Source: Sideroxydans lithotrophicus
GTDB lineage: Bacteria > Pseudomonadota > Gammaproteobacteria > Burkholderiales > Sulfuriferulaceae
DNA length: 9,465 nt
Assembly: GCA_022736605.1 (NCBI GenBank)
Contig: DZDB01000003.1
Span: 29,209-38,673 of the forward strand
Direction: 5' to 3'
The position numbers were made by a program, and so were the translations under genes. Each line of letters begins with the position of its first letter. The first letter of the stretch is position 1. Below, piece by piece: positions 1 to 6,655 of this stretch. The notes beneath the pieces are model-generated. The model saw only the letters and a list, made by a program, of their open reading frames with translations, had not been told where the DNA came from and ran no database searches.

Positions 1-2762
1 CCTTTACCGGCGTGCATGACCAGACTTTCGAGCGTCAGCGTATCGTTACTCAAACTCGCGCGCAGGGTGCCGTCCTTCAATTGCACACCCTGTTGCGGAT
101 AGTCCAGTTGCAGGTTCTGCGCGGTAATCAGCCCGGACAACAGCGGCGCGTTGAGGCTGCCGGTGATGCCAACACCCGCTTGCACCGCGCCATCCAGCCC
201 GATTGCACCGCCCGCCAGCCCGCTTAGCCAGGCCAGTGACGGCATGGTGGCCTGTGCGCCCACTGCGATGGGGGCATTGCCCGACACCCCCCACGCGCCA
301 TTGTGGCGCGCGAGGACGGTATCTGCACGCGCAGAAACCGACCCCAGCGTGGTACCGGTCAAATTCAGGTCGGCCTGTACCCGGTTCGCCACCGCCTTGA
401 TGCTGAGTTTGAGAAAATTGATACCCAGCGCTGTGGGTGGCGAGGTCGGCACCTTGATGTCGCCCTGTTCACGCCACAGCTCAACGCTGCCGTTGACCTG
501 ATCAGCGGCATCAAATTGCCACTTTCCACCCATGATCAGGCTGCTGCTGACACCCGGACGCGCGCCAGCCAGCGCCAGCAGATAACCGGTATCCAGCGCC
601 TGTGCACTACCCTGACTGGCAATGTGTCCATTGACCCAGCTGGCTGCCTGAATCTGTACCCGGCCACGCGCCAGCGCCAAATCCGCACCCGTCAGATTAA
701 CCGACCCCGTCCCGAGCGCCAAACCCGCTGGCGCATTGAGTTTGACTGGATATCTGCCGGTGTTTTCCATGCGCATTATCTGTCCACGCCAGCCTTGATT
801 TACATGCCAGCCACCGCTCAGCGCAGCGCGTAAATCGAGTTGCGGGCTGCGCGCCGAGAGCGAGAAAGTGTGCGCGCTCCGTGTGCCTTGTGCGACGAGT
901 GCGGCGCTATCCAGCGCCAAAGACTCACTGCGCAAACCGGTCAGCTGCGCCGACAGATTCAGCCGCCCTGCCAGCCCCTGCGCGAGTTCACCCGTCGCAA
1001 TCAGCGCATCCAGATGCTGTTTGCCTTGCCAGTCCAGACCCTGCGCCCTGATATTGAAACTGCCTGCGGGTTGCGCAAAGCTGCCGCTGAGTATGCCCTG
1101 GCCATTCAGCTGTCCAGCCAGGTTTTTGTCCAGCTGGCTGAGTTTTGGCGCGTTGATTTGCCAGTTCAAACGATCACCCGGTTTGCCAAAAGCACCGGCC
1201 GCATTGAGCTGGTTCGCGCCGAGCGTCAACTTGAGCACGCTGCCCCACACGCGCTGCTGTGCCAGATTGAATTGCGCATTGCCGGACAGGGGCTGACCAC
1301 GATAGCGGCTATTCGCAATATTGACTCGCAGTGCAGCACCCAGTTGTGGCTTCAATTGCCCCTGGGCGCTGAACGTGGCATTAAGCATGGCTGACGGGTA
1401 GCCTCCCAGGCGCGATGGGTCAAATCGCGCGAGCCTGCCATTTGCCTTGAAGCTGCGCTGGCCACCCGAATCCAGCCGACCACTGACCGTCACAACCCCT
1501 CCTCCGGCTGTCAGGCGCGCCGAGTTGAGCGTAATCGTGTCACCCTGACGACGCGCATCGAGCTCAATACCGTAATCGGCCTGCGTCAGATTGGCTTGCA
1601 ACATTTGCGCGCCTTGATCGGCCTTGAGACTGATTTTGCCTGCCAGGCGTGTCGGTCGAAGTTGCCCCAGTAGCCCATGCAGGTTCAGACCCGAGGTGGT
1701 GAGGTTGGCCTGCACCACGCCCGCCTGCAGACTGCCCTCGCCGCTAAATTGGCCGACTTCACCCAGATCAAGCTGCACACCGCGCAGCGTCCAGCGCGTC
1801 AGCGACCCCGCCAGCTGCCCCCGAATCTGGCGCAACGGCAGGCGTTGCGCGTCCAGCGTGCCGGGCAAGCGGTTGAAAACGGACAATGCGCCGCTGAAAT
1901 GGTCTTTGGCATTGGATGACAGCTGCAAATTCACATCCAGATCAGCCTGCGGCAGCGCGCTGTCCAGGCGCCGTGGATCGAGCCGCTGAATTTTAATGTT
2001 GGCCTGTTGCAGTGGAACGGCGTCGAACGGCGTCAAACTGGCTTGCCAGCGACCGGTGGCGTCACCCGAGCTGCCGGAGCCGGTGACGTCGATATGCGAC
2101 AGTGAGCCACCCAGGGCGCTTTTCACCGTGTACTGGTGCACGCCGTCGTTTTGCTCGAGTTGCAGTTTTGCCTGTAAGGCAAACGGCGCATTGGCACCCA
2201 GACTGCCGCTGGCCTGCCCCGCTCCCCACGGTGTCAACAGGCTGAGCCGCGCCTGATAAGCGCTGCCCGGATTGTCCAGGCTGAGACGAAGTTGATTGAA
2301 CACATAATCTTGTCCATGGTCATGCACGCTCAGGCGCTCAAGGCGCGCATCCGGCAGCGATAGCGCAAACGGCAGACGCAAGGTTTTGGGCAGGCTCAAC
2401 GGCGTGGTGCTGGGCTTGATCAGCGTCACATCCAGGCTGCGGAGTCGCAACCGGGTGATGTGCAAACGCTGTGCATGCAGCAATTCACGTGGCGCCCAAT
2501 CCAGCATCACATCGTGCGCGATATAGCTTTTTTCAGCGGTTTCGTAGCGCATTGTCCCGATTTTCAGCGGGCCATACAGGCTGCCGCTCACGCCTGTCAT
2601 GTGCAATTCGCCGTGACTGAAGCGCTCCGCCAGTTGTGCCAGGGTGCGTAAGCCCGGTGCCTGGCCCAGCACCCACAACACCGCCGCCACCCCCGTCAGC
2701 AGTAGCAGCACGCTGATAATCAGCGCGCGCAGCCAACGCAAGCCGAACCACCCCCACCGCAT
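1..2762 (-). CDS. tamB: TamB, inner-membrane-anchored translocation and assembly module subunit (partial, C-terminus outside window)
   Basis: TamB spans the periplasm from an inner-membrane anchor and works with the outer-membrane protein TamA in outer-membrane biogenesis (autotransporter assembly; AsmA-like lipid transport has also been proposed for the family). The minus-strand frame is open from an ATG at 2762 to the left edge, about 920 codons. It begins with MRWGWFGLRWLRA and a single hydrophobic anchor at about residues 11-33, then continues as long, low-complexity beta-rich sequence with repeated patterns such as LDGAVQAGVGITGSLNAP and LSGSFAQPAGSF, typical of TamB/AsmA-like beta-taco proteins. 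Family members usually run about 1,200-1,400 residues, so the conserved C-terminal TamB (DUF490) domain should lie beyond the window. The ATG overlaps the tamA stop by one base (TAATG), with GGGGTG a few bases upstream as a possible ribosome site, indicating a coupled operon. Codons spot-checked at 2339 and near position 17 are in the same frame as the start. Confidence 0.9.
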   Translation of the reverse strand, partial: MRWGWFGLRWLRALIISVLLLLTGVAAVLWVLGQAPGLRTLAQLAERFSHGELHMTGVSGSLYGPLKIGTMRYETAEKSYIAHDVMLDWAPRELLHAQRLHITRLRLRSLDVTLIKPSTTPLSLPKTLRLPFALSLPDARLERLSVHDHGQDYVFNQLRLSLDNPGSAYQARLSLLTPWGAGQASGSLGANAPFALQAKLQLEQNDGVHQYTVKSALGGSLSHIDVTGSGSSGDATGRWQASLTPFDAVPLQQANIKIQRLDPRRLDSALPQADLDVNLQLSSNAKDHFSGALSVFNRLPGTLDAQRLPLRQIRGQLAGSLTRWTLRGVQLDLGEVGQFSGEGSLQAGVVQANLTTSGLNLHGLLGQLRPTRLAGKISLKADQGAQMLQANLTQADYGIELDARRQGDTITLNSARLTAGGGVVTVSGRLDSGGQRSFKANGRLARFDPSRLGGYPSAMLNATFSAQGQLKPQLGAALRVNIANSRYRGQPLSGNAQFNLAQQRVWGSVLKLTLGANQLNAAGAFGKPGDRLNWQINAPKLSQLDKNLAGQLNGQGILSGSFAQPAGSFNIRAQGLDWQGKQHLDALIATGELAQGLAGRLNLSAQLTGLRSESLALDSAALVAQGTRSAHTFSLSARSPQLDLRAALSGGWHVNQGWRGQIMRMENTGRYPVKLNAPAGLALGTGSVNLTGADLALARGRVQIQAASWVNGHIASQGSAQALDTGYLLALAGARPGVSSSLIMGGKWQFDAADQVNGSVELWREQGDIKVPTSPPTALGINFLKLSIKAVANRVQADLNLTGTTLGSVSARADTVLARHNGAWGVSGNAPIAVGAQATMPSLAWLSGLAGGAIGLDGAVQAGVGITGSLNAPLLSGLITAQNLQLDYPQQGVQLKDGTLRASLSNDTLTLESLVMHAGK

Positions 2763-4564
2763 TAAAATGACACCCCGGCGCTGAAATGCAGGCGCACCGA
2801 TTGTGTTGCCTGACCGTAGGCCAAATCGAGATTGAGCGCGCCGACCGGGCTGCGCCAGCGCGCGCCGATGCCATAACCGGATACCAGTTTCAGATTCGGT
2901 AGCGTGTCGGCTGCATCACCCATGTCATAAAACGTCGCGACCCCCCAATTGCGCGTCAGCCAGTGGTCGTATTCAGCACTCGCCACCGCCAGATAACGGC
3001 CACCGACGATGGCATCGCCCTGTTTTACCCCCAGACTGAGGTAGGAATAACCGCGCACCGATTGGTCGCCGCCCGTGCGGAACAGAAAATCCGATGGAAT
3101 CCCCTCGCGGCTGGCTGCCAGCACGCTGCCGAATTCACTGCGGAAAATCAGGCCGTTACGTGGATTTATCGGGTAGTAATACACGCCGCGCAGATAGCCT
3201 CGAACGAAATTCTGATCGGACAGTAATGCGCGCGCCGCGCCGCCCAGCTGAGCACTGAAAATATAGCCGCGTGTGGGAAACAGTGGATTATTCAGATTGC
3301 GATAAGTCCAGGTGTAATTGAGCGACAGCGCCTGCCGGTTATCACCCACCGAACCGGCAACTGACTGGCGTTCCGTCTGAAACTGCAGCGCCAGCGTGGT
3401 TTCGACGCGGCCTTTTAGCCGTGTGCGCTTGACCCCCGTGCCATAGCGCAGTGTGGTCTCACCCTCGATATCGGACCGCACGCGGAACGCGTTAATACTG
3501 TCCAGATAGCCCAGATCATTGCGTGGCAATGCCAGTTCTGAATTTAAAGTATCTTGATTGGTTTCGACCTCGACCTGCGTTTTAAAGCGCCAGGCGCGGT
3601 TCAAAATATTCAGGTTTTCGTATTCAATCTGACCGCGTACGCCGTTATCGCTGCTGACACCCAGCCCCAGCGCGATTTTCTGGCTGGACTGTTCAACGAT
3701 CGTGACCTGCACCGGCACATTGTCGGGATGCGCCGGATCAGTTTCAGCCGTGACACTCACCGATTTGAAATACGGCCGGTCCTGCAACGCACTCTGGAAT
3801 TCAAGCAGCTTGGCCTGGGAATACGGCATGCCGGGTTCGATAGGATTCAACCGCTCGACCACGCTGGCAGGATAACGCTGCAAGCCGCTGATCGTGGTTT
3901 TGCCGAAACTGAACGCTGCGCCGCTATCGAGCACTACCGTCAAATCAACCTGCCCGCTTTGCGGATTGACCAGCGCCTCACTACGCGCCACGTGTGCCGT
4001 TGGATACTGCTGCGCCAGCATGCTTTTGAGTGCATTGCGCTTGGCCGCTTCCCAGTCTGATTGCAGAAACACGCTGCCGGGTTTCAGACTCCACTGCCGG
4101 TTAATACGCGTGAGCAATTTGTCATAGACCACCAACTGCTGGGTAATCGCCCCCTGTAACTGGATATCCAGCTTTGCCACCCGCACCGGCTCGCCCGGCG
4201 CGATTGTGAAATGCGCCGTCCAGCCGCCACTGGATTGTTGCAGGGTGGCGGTAATTTGGGGTGAAAAATAGCCTGCAGTGGACATCAGGTTGCGAATATC
4301 GTCGGGCGCCGCCACATAGAGACGCTCCAGTTGTGCAAGATTCATCGCCGGATTGTCATGCCACTGATTGATGCTTAAGTTGTTTTCCAGCAGGCTTCGA
4401 TACGCATCGGGAACGTCGAGCGTCACCGTGTAGCTGAAATCATCGGCATGCGCGTGCGTTGACCCCCCTATTCCCATCACTAAAATCAGGACAAGTCTAA
4501 TGAATGCAGGCAGCAGGGATCGGCTGTTTGTTTTAACCACGTGTAAACCGTTTGTTGAGGGCAA
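2762..4564 (-). CDS. tamA: TamA, Omp85-family outer-membrane assembly factor
   Basis: TamA is a BamA-like outer-membrane beta-barrel protein with periplasmic POTRA domains that pairs with TamB. The 600-residue product has a Sec signal (hydrophobic stretch at about 18-34, likely cleavage after HAHA at residue 40), three POTRA-like regions at roughly 45-124, 126-214 and 215-292, and a C-terminal Omp85 barrel at about 295-600. The barrel carries the NPLFPTRGY element (426-434), the conserved loop-6 motif VRGY (503-506) and a terminal phenylalanine (SAGVSF) as the barrel-recognition signal. Length fits the family. The start is uncertain: the longest frame begins at TTG 4564, but GTG at 4540 (codon 9) gives an equally good signal peptide. 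Neither has a clear Shine-Dalgarno sequence, and an in-frame TAA lies six codons before the TTG. It is the first gene of tamAB. A generic BamA paralogue is the alternative, but the adjacent tamB and three rather than five POTRA domains favour TamA. Confidence 0.92.
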   Translation of the reverse strand: MPSTNGLHVVKTNSRSLLPAFIRLVLILVMGIGGSTHAHADDFSYTVTLDVPDAYRSLLENNLSINQWHDNPAMNLAQLERLYVAAPDDIRNLMSTAGYFSPQITATLQQSSGGWTAHFTIAPGEPVRVAKLDIQLQGAITQQLVVYDKLLTRINRQWSLKPGSVFLQSDWEAAKRNALKSMLAQQYPTAHVARSEALVNPQSGQVDLTVVLDSGAAFSFGKTTISGLQRYPASVVERLNPIEPGMPYSQAKLLEFQSALQDRPYFKSVSVTAETDPAHPDNVPVQVTIVEQSSQKIALGLGVSSDNGVRGQIEYENLNILNRAWRFKTQVEVETNQDTLNSELALPRNDLGYLDSINAFRVRSDIEGETTLRYGTGVKRTRLKGRVETTLALQFQTERQSVAGSVGDNRQALSLNYTWTYRNLNNPLFPTRGYIFSAQLGGAARALLSDQNFVRGYLRGVYYYPINPRNGLIFRSEFGSVLAASREGIPSDFLFRTGGDQSVRGYSYLSLGVKQGDAIVGGRYLAVASAEYDHWLTRNWGVATFYDMGDAADTLPNLKLVSGYGIGARWRSPVGALNLDLAYGQATQSVRLHFSAGVSF

Positions 4565-4623
4565 GGCTATATGGACAGTTTAACCGAGCCTTCCCGGTTT
4601 AGATGGGTGTTGCCGACAGCTCG

Positions 4624-4652
4624 ATTACATATATTTACAAAAATAATAAGAA
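4624..4652 (-). promoter_or_regulatory. Candidate sigma-70 promoter for tamAB
   Basis: Read on the minus strand, TTCTTA (4652-4647) lies 17 bases before TGTAAT (4629-4624). The -10 matches TATAAT at five of six positions and the -35 matches TTGACA at only three of six. Transcription would begin near 4617, leaving a leader of about 50-75 bases before either tamA start. The segment is AT-rich compared with its surroundings, so chance matches are easy; this is a weak prediction. Confidence 0.3.
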
Positions 4653-4660
4653 CCGTTATC
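4642..4660. promoter_or_regulatory. Possible Fur box overlapping the tamAB promoter
   Basis: The 19-mer AATAATAAGAACCGTTATC matches the classical Fur consensus GATAATGATAATCATTATC at 14 of 19 positions by direct comparison. It covers the -35 element of the candidate tamAB promoter, a position where an iron-bound repressor would block transcription. The match is moderate and the sequence is AT-rich, so it may be fortuitous. It could also be left over from a lost iron-uptake gene. Confidence 0.25.
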
Positions 4661-4670
4661 ACTAACCTTT

Positions 4671-4738
4671 ACTGAGCTCAGTACGCTCAGCAAGCCATGG
4701 ACTATCGGTCAATGGCGGCTAGCCGCCCCGGACCGGGG
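4671..4738. repeat. Cluster of three short perfect palindromes in a gene-free stretch
   Basis: Within 68 bases there are ACTGAGCTCAGT (4671-4682, perfect 12-bp palindrome), GGCGGCTAGCCGCC (4714-4727, perfect 14-bp palindrome) and CCCCGGACCGGGG (4726-4738, 6-bp arms around a central A), the last two overlapping. None is followed by a T-tract on either strand, so they do not look like intrinsic terminators. No coding region is recognisable in 4565-4767. They could be protein-binding sites or the footprint of a lost mobile element; no function can be assigned. Confidence 0.45.
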
Positions 4739-4767
4739 ACTTACCAAGCTTTATCGGGTCGCCAGGG

Positions 4768-5036
4768 TTATCGGATAGCGAGGAGGCGTGCGATGACAGA
4801 TCGGTAAGCAAGCATGTCCTCACGCTTATCCACCGCCAGGATGAGTACGATGAGAGCGTCCTCTTCAACGCTGTAAATCAGTCTGTAACCGTGTTTGCGC
4901 AATTTGATCTTGATCTTGTAGCAGCCGCGCAAGTCGGCGTGCAGTTCAGCGCCAGGTGTGTGCGGCTGCGCCAGTGCGGCTGCGCAAGGCGCTTCTTGAG
5001 TACTTTTTTCGATGGCGCTTTGATGCTGCCGTCGAG
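4768..5036 (-). pseudogene. RelE/ParE-superfamily toxin gene, frameshifted and N-terminally truncated
   Basis: RelE-family toxins are small ribonucleases that cleave mRNA at the ribosome and are normally paired with a RelB-type antitoxin. The C-terminal part here is clearly of this family: TPGAELHADLRGCYKIK, then LRKHGYRLIY, then LAVDKRED and LAYRSVIARL, ending at a stop at 4768. A 91-codon open frame from 5043 exists, but its first ~30 residues do not resemble RelE. The expected preceding sequence, LDGSIKAPSKKVLKKRLAQPH, is present in a different frame from 5036. The frame changes inside a 14-bp tandem duplication (12-base copies at 4960-4971 and 4974-4985); removing one copy restores LAQPHTPGAELHAD. 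The LDGSIK frame has a TGA just upstream, so the usual first ~17 residues are missing. A second, in-frame 6-bp duplication (4906-4917) adds an extra Lys-Ile to the core strand. No antitoxin gene is seen on either side. Probably inactive. Confidence 0.8.
4960..4985. repeat. 14-bp-period tandem duplication that frameshifts the relE-like gene
   Basis: The 12-mer GTGCGGCTGCGC occurs at 4960-4971 and again at 4974-4985, period 14. Fourteen is not a multiple of three. The RelE-like reading frame changes exactly here, and deleting one unit rejoins the two frames into a continuous family-like sequence. This is typical of a replication-slippage event. Confidence 0.85.
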
Positions 5037-5058
5037 TGATCAACCGTTATATGGCACT

Positions 5059-5101
5059 TTGTCATGACGCTATTGTTAAAAAAGACAGATTGTCATGACA
5101 A
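5059..5101. promoter_or_regulatory. Paired TTGTCATGAC sites upstream of the flavoprotein gene (possible operator)
   Basis: TTGTCATGAC occurs at 5059-5068 and 5090-5099, with a centre spacing of 31 bp, close to three helical turns. The second copy extends to a perfect 12-bp palindrome, TTGTCATGACAA (5090-5101). They lie 150-195 bases before the flavoprotein ATG, at the junction with the dead toxin gene. The layout resembles a dimeric regulator bound at two same-face sites, but the regulator is not identifiable here. Nearby AGTACT also repeats (5115-5120 and 5145-5150). I found no convincing -35/-10 pair between here and the start codon. The sites could instead be the old operator of the toxin locus. 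Confidence 0.4.
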
Positions 5102-5235
5102 ATCAAAGCGAATTAGTACTTTTTGCAGCAATAAATACTATTTAAGTACTGGTATGTAACTTGCTTCTCCCCTCCAACGCCATACTCAACACACCGGGTA
5201 TGACGTTACACCTGTCTACATAATCACACGATAAC

Positions 5236-5242
5236 GGAGGAG
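5236..5242 (+). promoter_or_regulatory. Strong ribosome binding site of the flavoprotein gene
   Basis: GGAGGAG sits 10 bases before the ATG at 5253. It is a near-ideal Shine-Dalgarno sequence, stronger than those of the other genes in the window, and it fixes the start. It suggests high translation of this enzyme. Confidence 0.8.
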
Positions 5243-5252
5243 CAAAGACATC

Positions 5253-6602
5253 ATGGATCAAAACTCAAAACTGAATCGGCGCGATTTTTTCAAGCTTGGC
5301 GGCGCAGCTGCTGCCACCCTCGCAGCAGGTACCAGTGGTTTGGGGCTTACCGCAGCGCATGCGGCCACGCTGTCGGTGGGAACCAATATCAAAGCCCCGC
5401 TACCCAAAGCCAAAGGCCCCCGGCTGGTGGTAGTGGGGGCCGGTACTTCAGGGCTTACCATCGCGAAATACGCCAAAAAAGCCTACCCCAAGTTTGACGT
5501 GGTGATGGTTGAAAAGCGCGACATGTATTCGTCCTGCTTTTCCAGCAACTTGTGGTACGCCGACCTGATCAATCTCGAATTTCTGGCCAACCACAGCTTC
5601 CTTGATGCTGCACGCAACAACAATTACACGTTTTTCAACGCCACCTGCACCGGCCTGGATCGTGCCGGGCGCAAGCTGATGACCAATTTCGGTGAAATTG
5701 ATTATGACTATCTGGTACTTGCTCCGGGCATTGATTATGACTACGCAAAGATTGGCGTAAACGATATCGAAAGCGAAACCAAACTGCGCACTGACTATCC
5801 AGCAGGCTGGACCATGCCGACTGAACACGTCACGATTCGTGACAAAATTCACGGCTTTGACGGCGGCCTGTTCATTCAGACCGTGCCGGGCGGCAACTAT
5901 CGCTGCCTGCCTGCGCCTTACGAGCGTGCCTGCATGATCGCGTCGTATTTCAAAAAGAACAAGATCAAGGGCAAGGTGCTGGTGCTCGACGCCAATCCGG
6001 ATATCACAATCAAGGCCAAAGGCTTCCACGCGGCGTTTGATGAGTTGTACAAGGATTATATCGAGTACAAGCCATCATCCGAGATCAAGGGTGTGGACGT
6101 TGCGGGCAGAACCATCAAGACCGAATTTGACAACTACAAATTCGATGATGCAGCGATATACCCCAATGTACGTGCTGCCCGCATCATCGAAACCTTTGGT
6201 CTGATGGATCCAAAAAGCAATCAGAAAGAAGCCAATATCGACGGCTTCAAATACAACGTAATCGGCGACGAACGCGTGTATGTAACCGGCGACTCTCGCC
6301 CAATGCCGTTTTCCAAGAGCGCCAATACCTCAAATACCGAAGGCAAATATGTTGCCAAAGTTCTGGCAGCGCACGCTCAAGGCAAAACCATTCCATGGGA
6401 AAGCCCGCGCACCGTTTGTTACTCGATGGTGAATGCCGATCCGATGGAAGGTATCAGCGTTGACGCCGGTTATACCTACAGCAAGGAAAAGCAGGCGTTC
6501 AGTTTCTCCAGCGATACCAAAATGTTTGAAAACCGCGACGCAGCAAAAGGCCGCGCCACACTGGAATGGGCACAAGGCATTTATCGCGATCTGTTCGCTT
6601 AA
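5253..6602 (+). CDS. fccB: Flavocytochrome c sulfide dehydrogenase-type flavoprotein, Tat-exported (FccB/SoxF family)
   Basis: Proteins of this family are periplasmic FAD enzymes that oxidise sulfide to sulfur and pass electrons to a c-type cytochrome. The 449-residue product starts with a Tat signal (NRRDFFK at 8-14, hydrophobic alanine-rich stretch, likely cleavage near AHA at 35-37). An FAD Rossmann motif VGAGTSG (61-67) follows, with the ribose-binding acidic residue at E87. Cys95 in YSSCFSSN aligns with the covalent 8-alpha-cysteinyl-FAD cysteine of Allochromatium FccB. Cys218 in YRCLPAPYERA and Cys389 in TVCYS align with its redox-active disulfide. A second FAD motif, YVTGDSRPMPFSKSA (343-357), and the C-terminal FCSD flavin-binding region follow. 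Alignments are from memory of the family, not computed. RCLPAP replaces the usual RCPPGP. No cytochrome gene (fccA) is adjacent; a Rieske protein gene follows after a terminator hairpin. Sulfide is the likely but unproven substrate. Spot GC counts are lower than in tamB (25 of 60 at 5701-5760 versus 36 of 60 at 1081-1140). Confidence 0.9.
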   Translation: MDQNSKLNRRDFFKLGGAAAATLAAGTSGLGLTAAHAATLSVGTNIKAPLPKAKGPRLVVVGAGTSGLTIAKYAKKAYPKFDVVMVEKRDMYSSCFSSNLWYADLINLEFLANHSFLDAARNNNYTFFNATCTGLDRAGRKLMTNFGEIDYDYLVLAPGIDYDYAKIGVNDIESETKLRTDYPAGWTMPTEHVTIRDKIHGFDGGLFIQTVPGGNYRCLPAPYERACMIASYFKKNKIKGKVLVLDANPDITIKAKGFHAAFDELYKDYIEYKPSSEIKGVDVAGRTIKTEFDNYKFDDAAIYPNVRAARIIETFGLMDPKSNQKEANIDGFKYNVIGDERVYVTGDSRPMPFSKSANTSNTEGKYVAKVLAAHAQGKTIPWESPRTVCYSMVNADPMEGISVDAGYTYSKEKQAFSFSSDTKMFENRDAAKGRATLEWAQGIYRDLFA

Positions 6603-6618
6603 GCCTTGCCATTAAATC

Positions 6619-6645
6619 AAAGGGGGCGCCATGCCCCCTTTTTTT
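6619..6645 (+). terminator. Intrinsic terminator between the flavoprotein and Rieske genes
   Basis: A 9-bp GC-rich stem (AAAGGGGGC at 6619-6627 pairing with GCCCCCTTT at 6633-6641) with a five-base loop is followed directly by T residues, seven in a row from 6639 to 6645. It starts 17 bases after the flavoprotein stop codon. The T-run ends one base before the Shine-Dalgarno GGAG of the next gene, so the hairpin lies in the leader of that gene. Partial read-through would make the downstream gene less abundant. Confidence 0.9.
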
Positions 6646-6655
6646 GGAGTGATTC

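Noticed and set aside
12..2256. Several plus-strand open frames of 60-184 codons (for example 303-833, 840-1394, 1624-1989)
   Set aside because: They are antisense shadows of the continuous tamB frame on the minus strand, with biased, arginine- or proline-rich products that resemble no family.
4768..5043. Intact 91-aa RelE toxin starting at ATG 5043
   Set aside because: Its first ~30 residues do not match the family, while the expected sequence is found in another frame beginning at 5036. The frame is joined only by a 14-bp duplication, so it is better called a pseudogene.
5059..5118. TTGTCA (5090-5095) as the -35 of a promoter for the flavoprotein gene
   Set aside because: No acceptable -10 lies 16-18 bases downstream (TTAGTA at best), and the same hexamer at 5059 also lacks one. 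The motif is better read as a repeated palindromic site.
5448..6029. 193-codon minus-strand open frame inside the flavoprotein gene
   Set aside because: Antisense shadow of a gene with clear FAD and cysteine motifs; the product has no recognisable domain.
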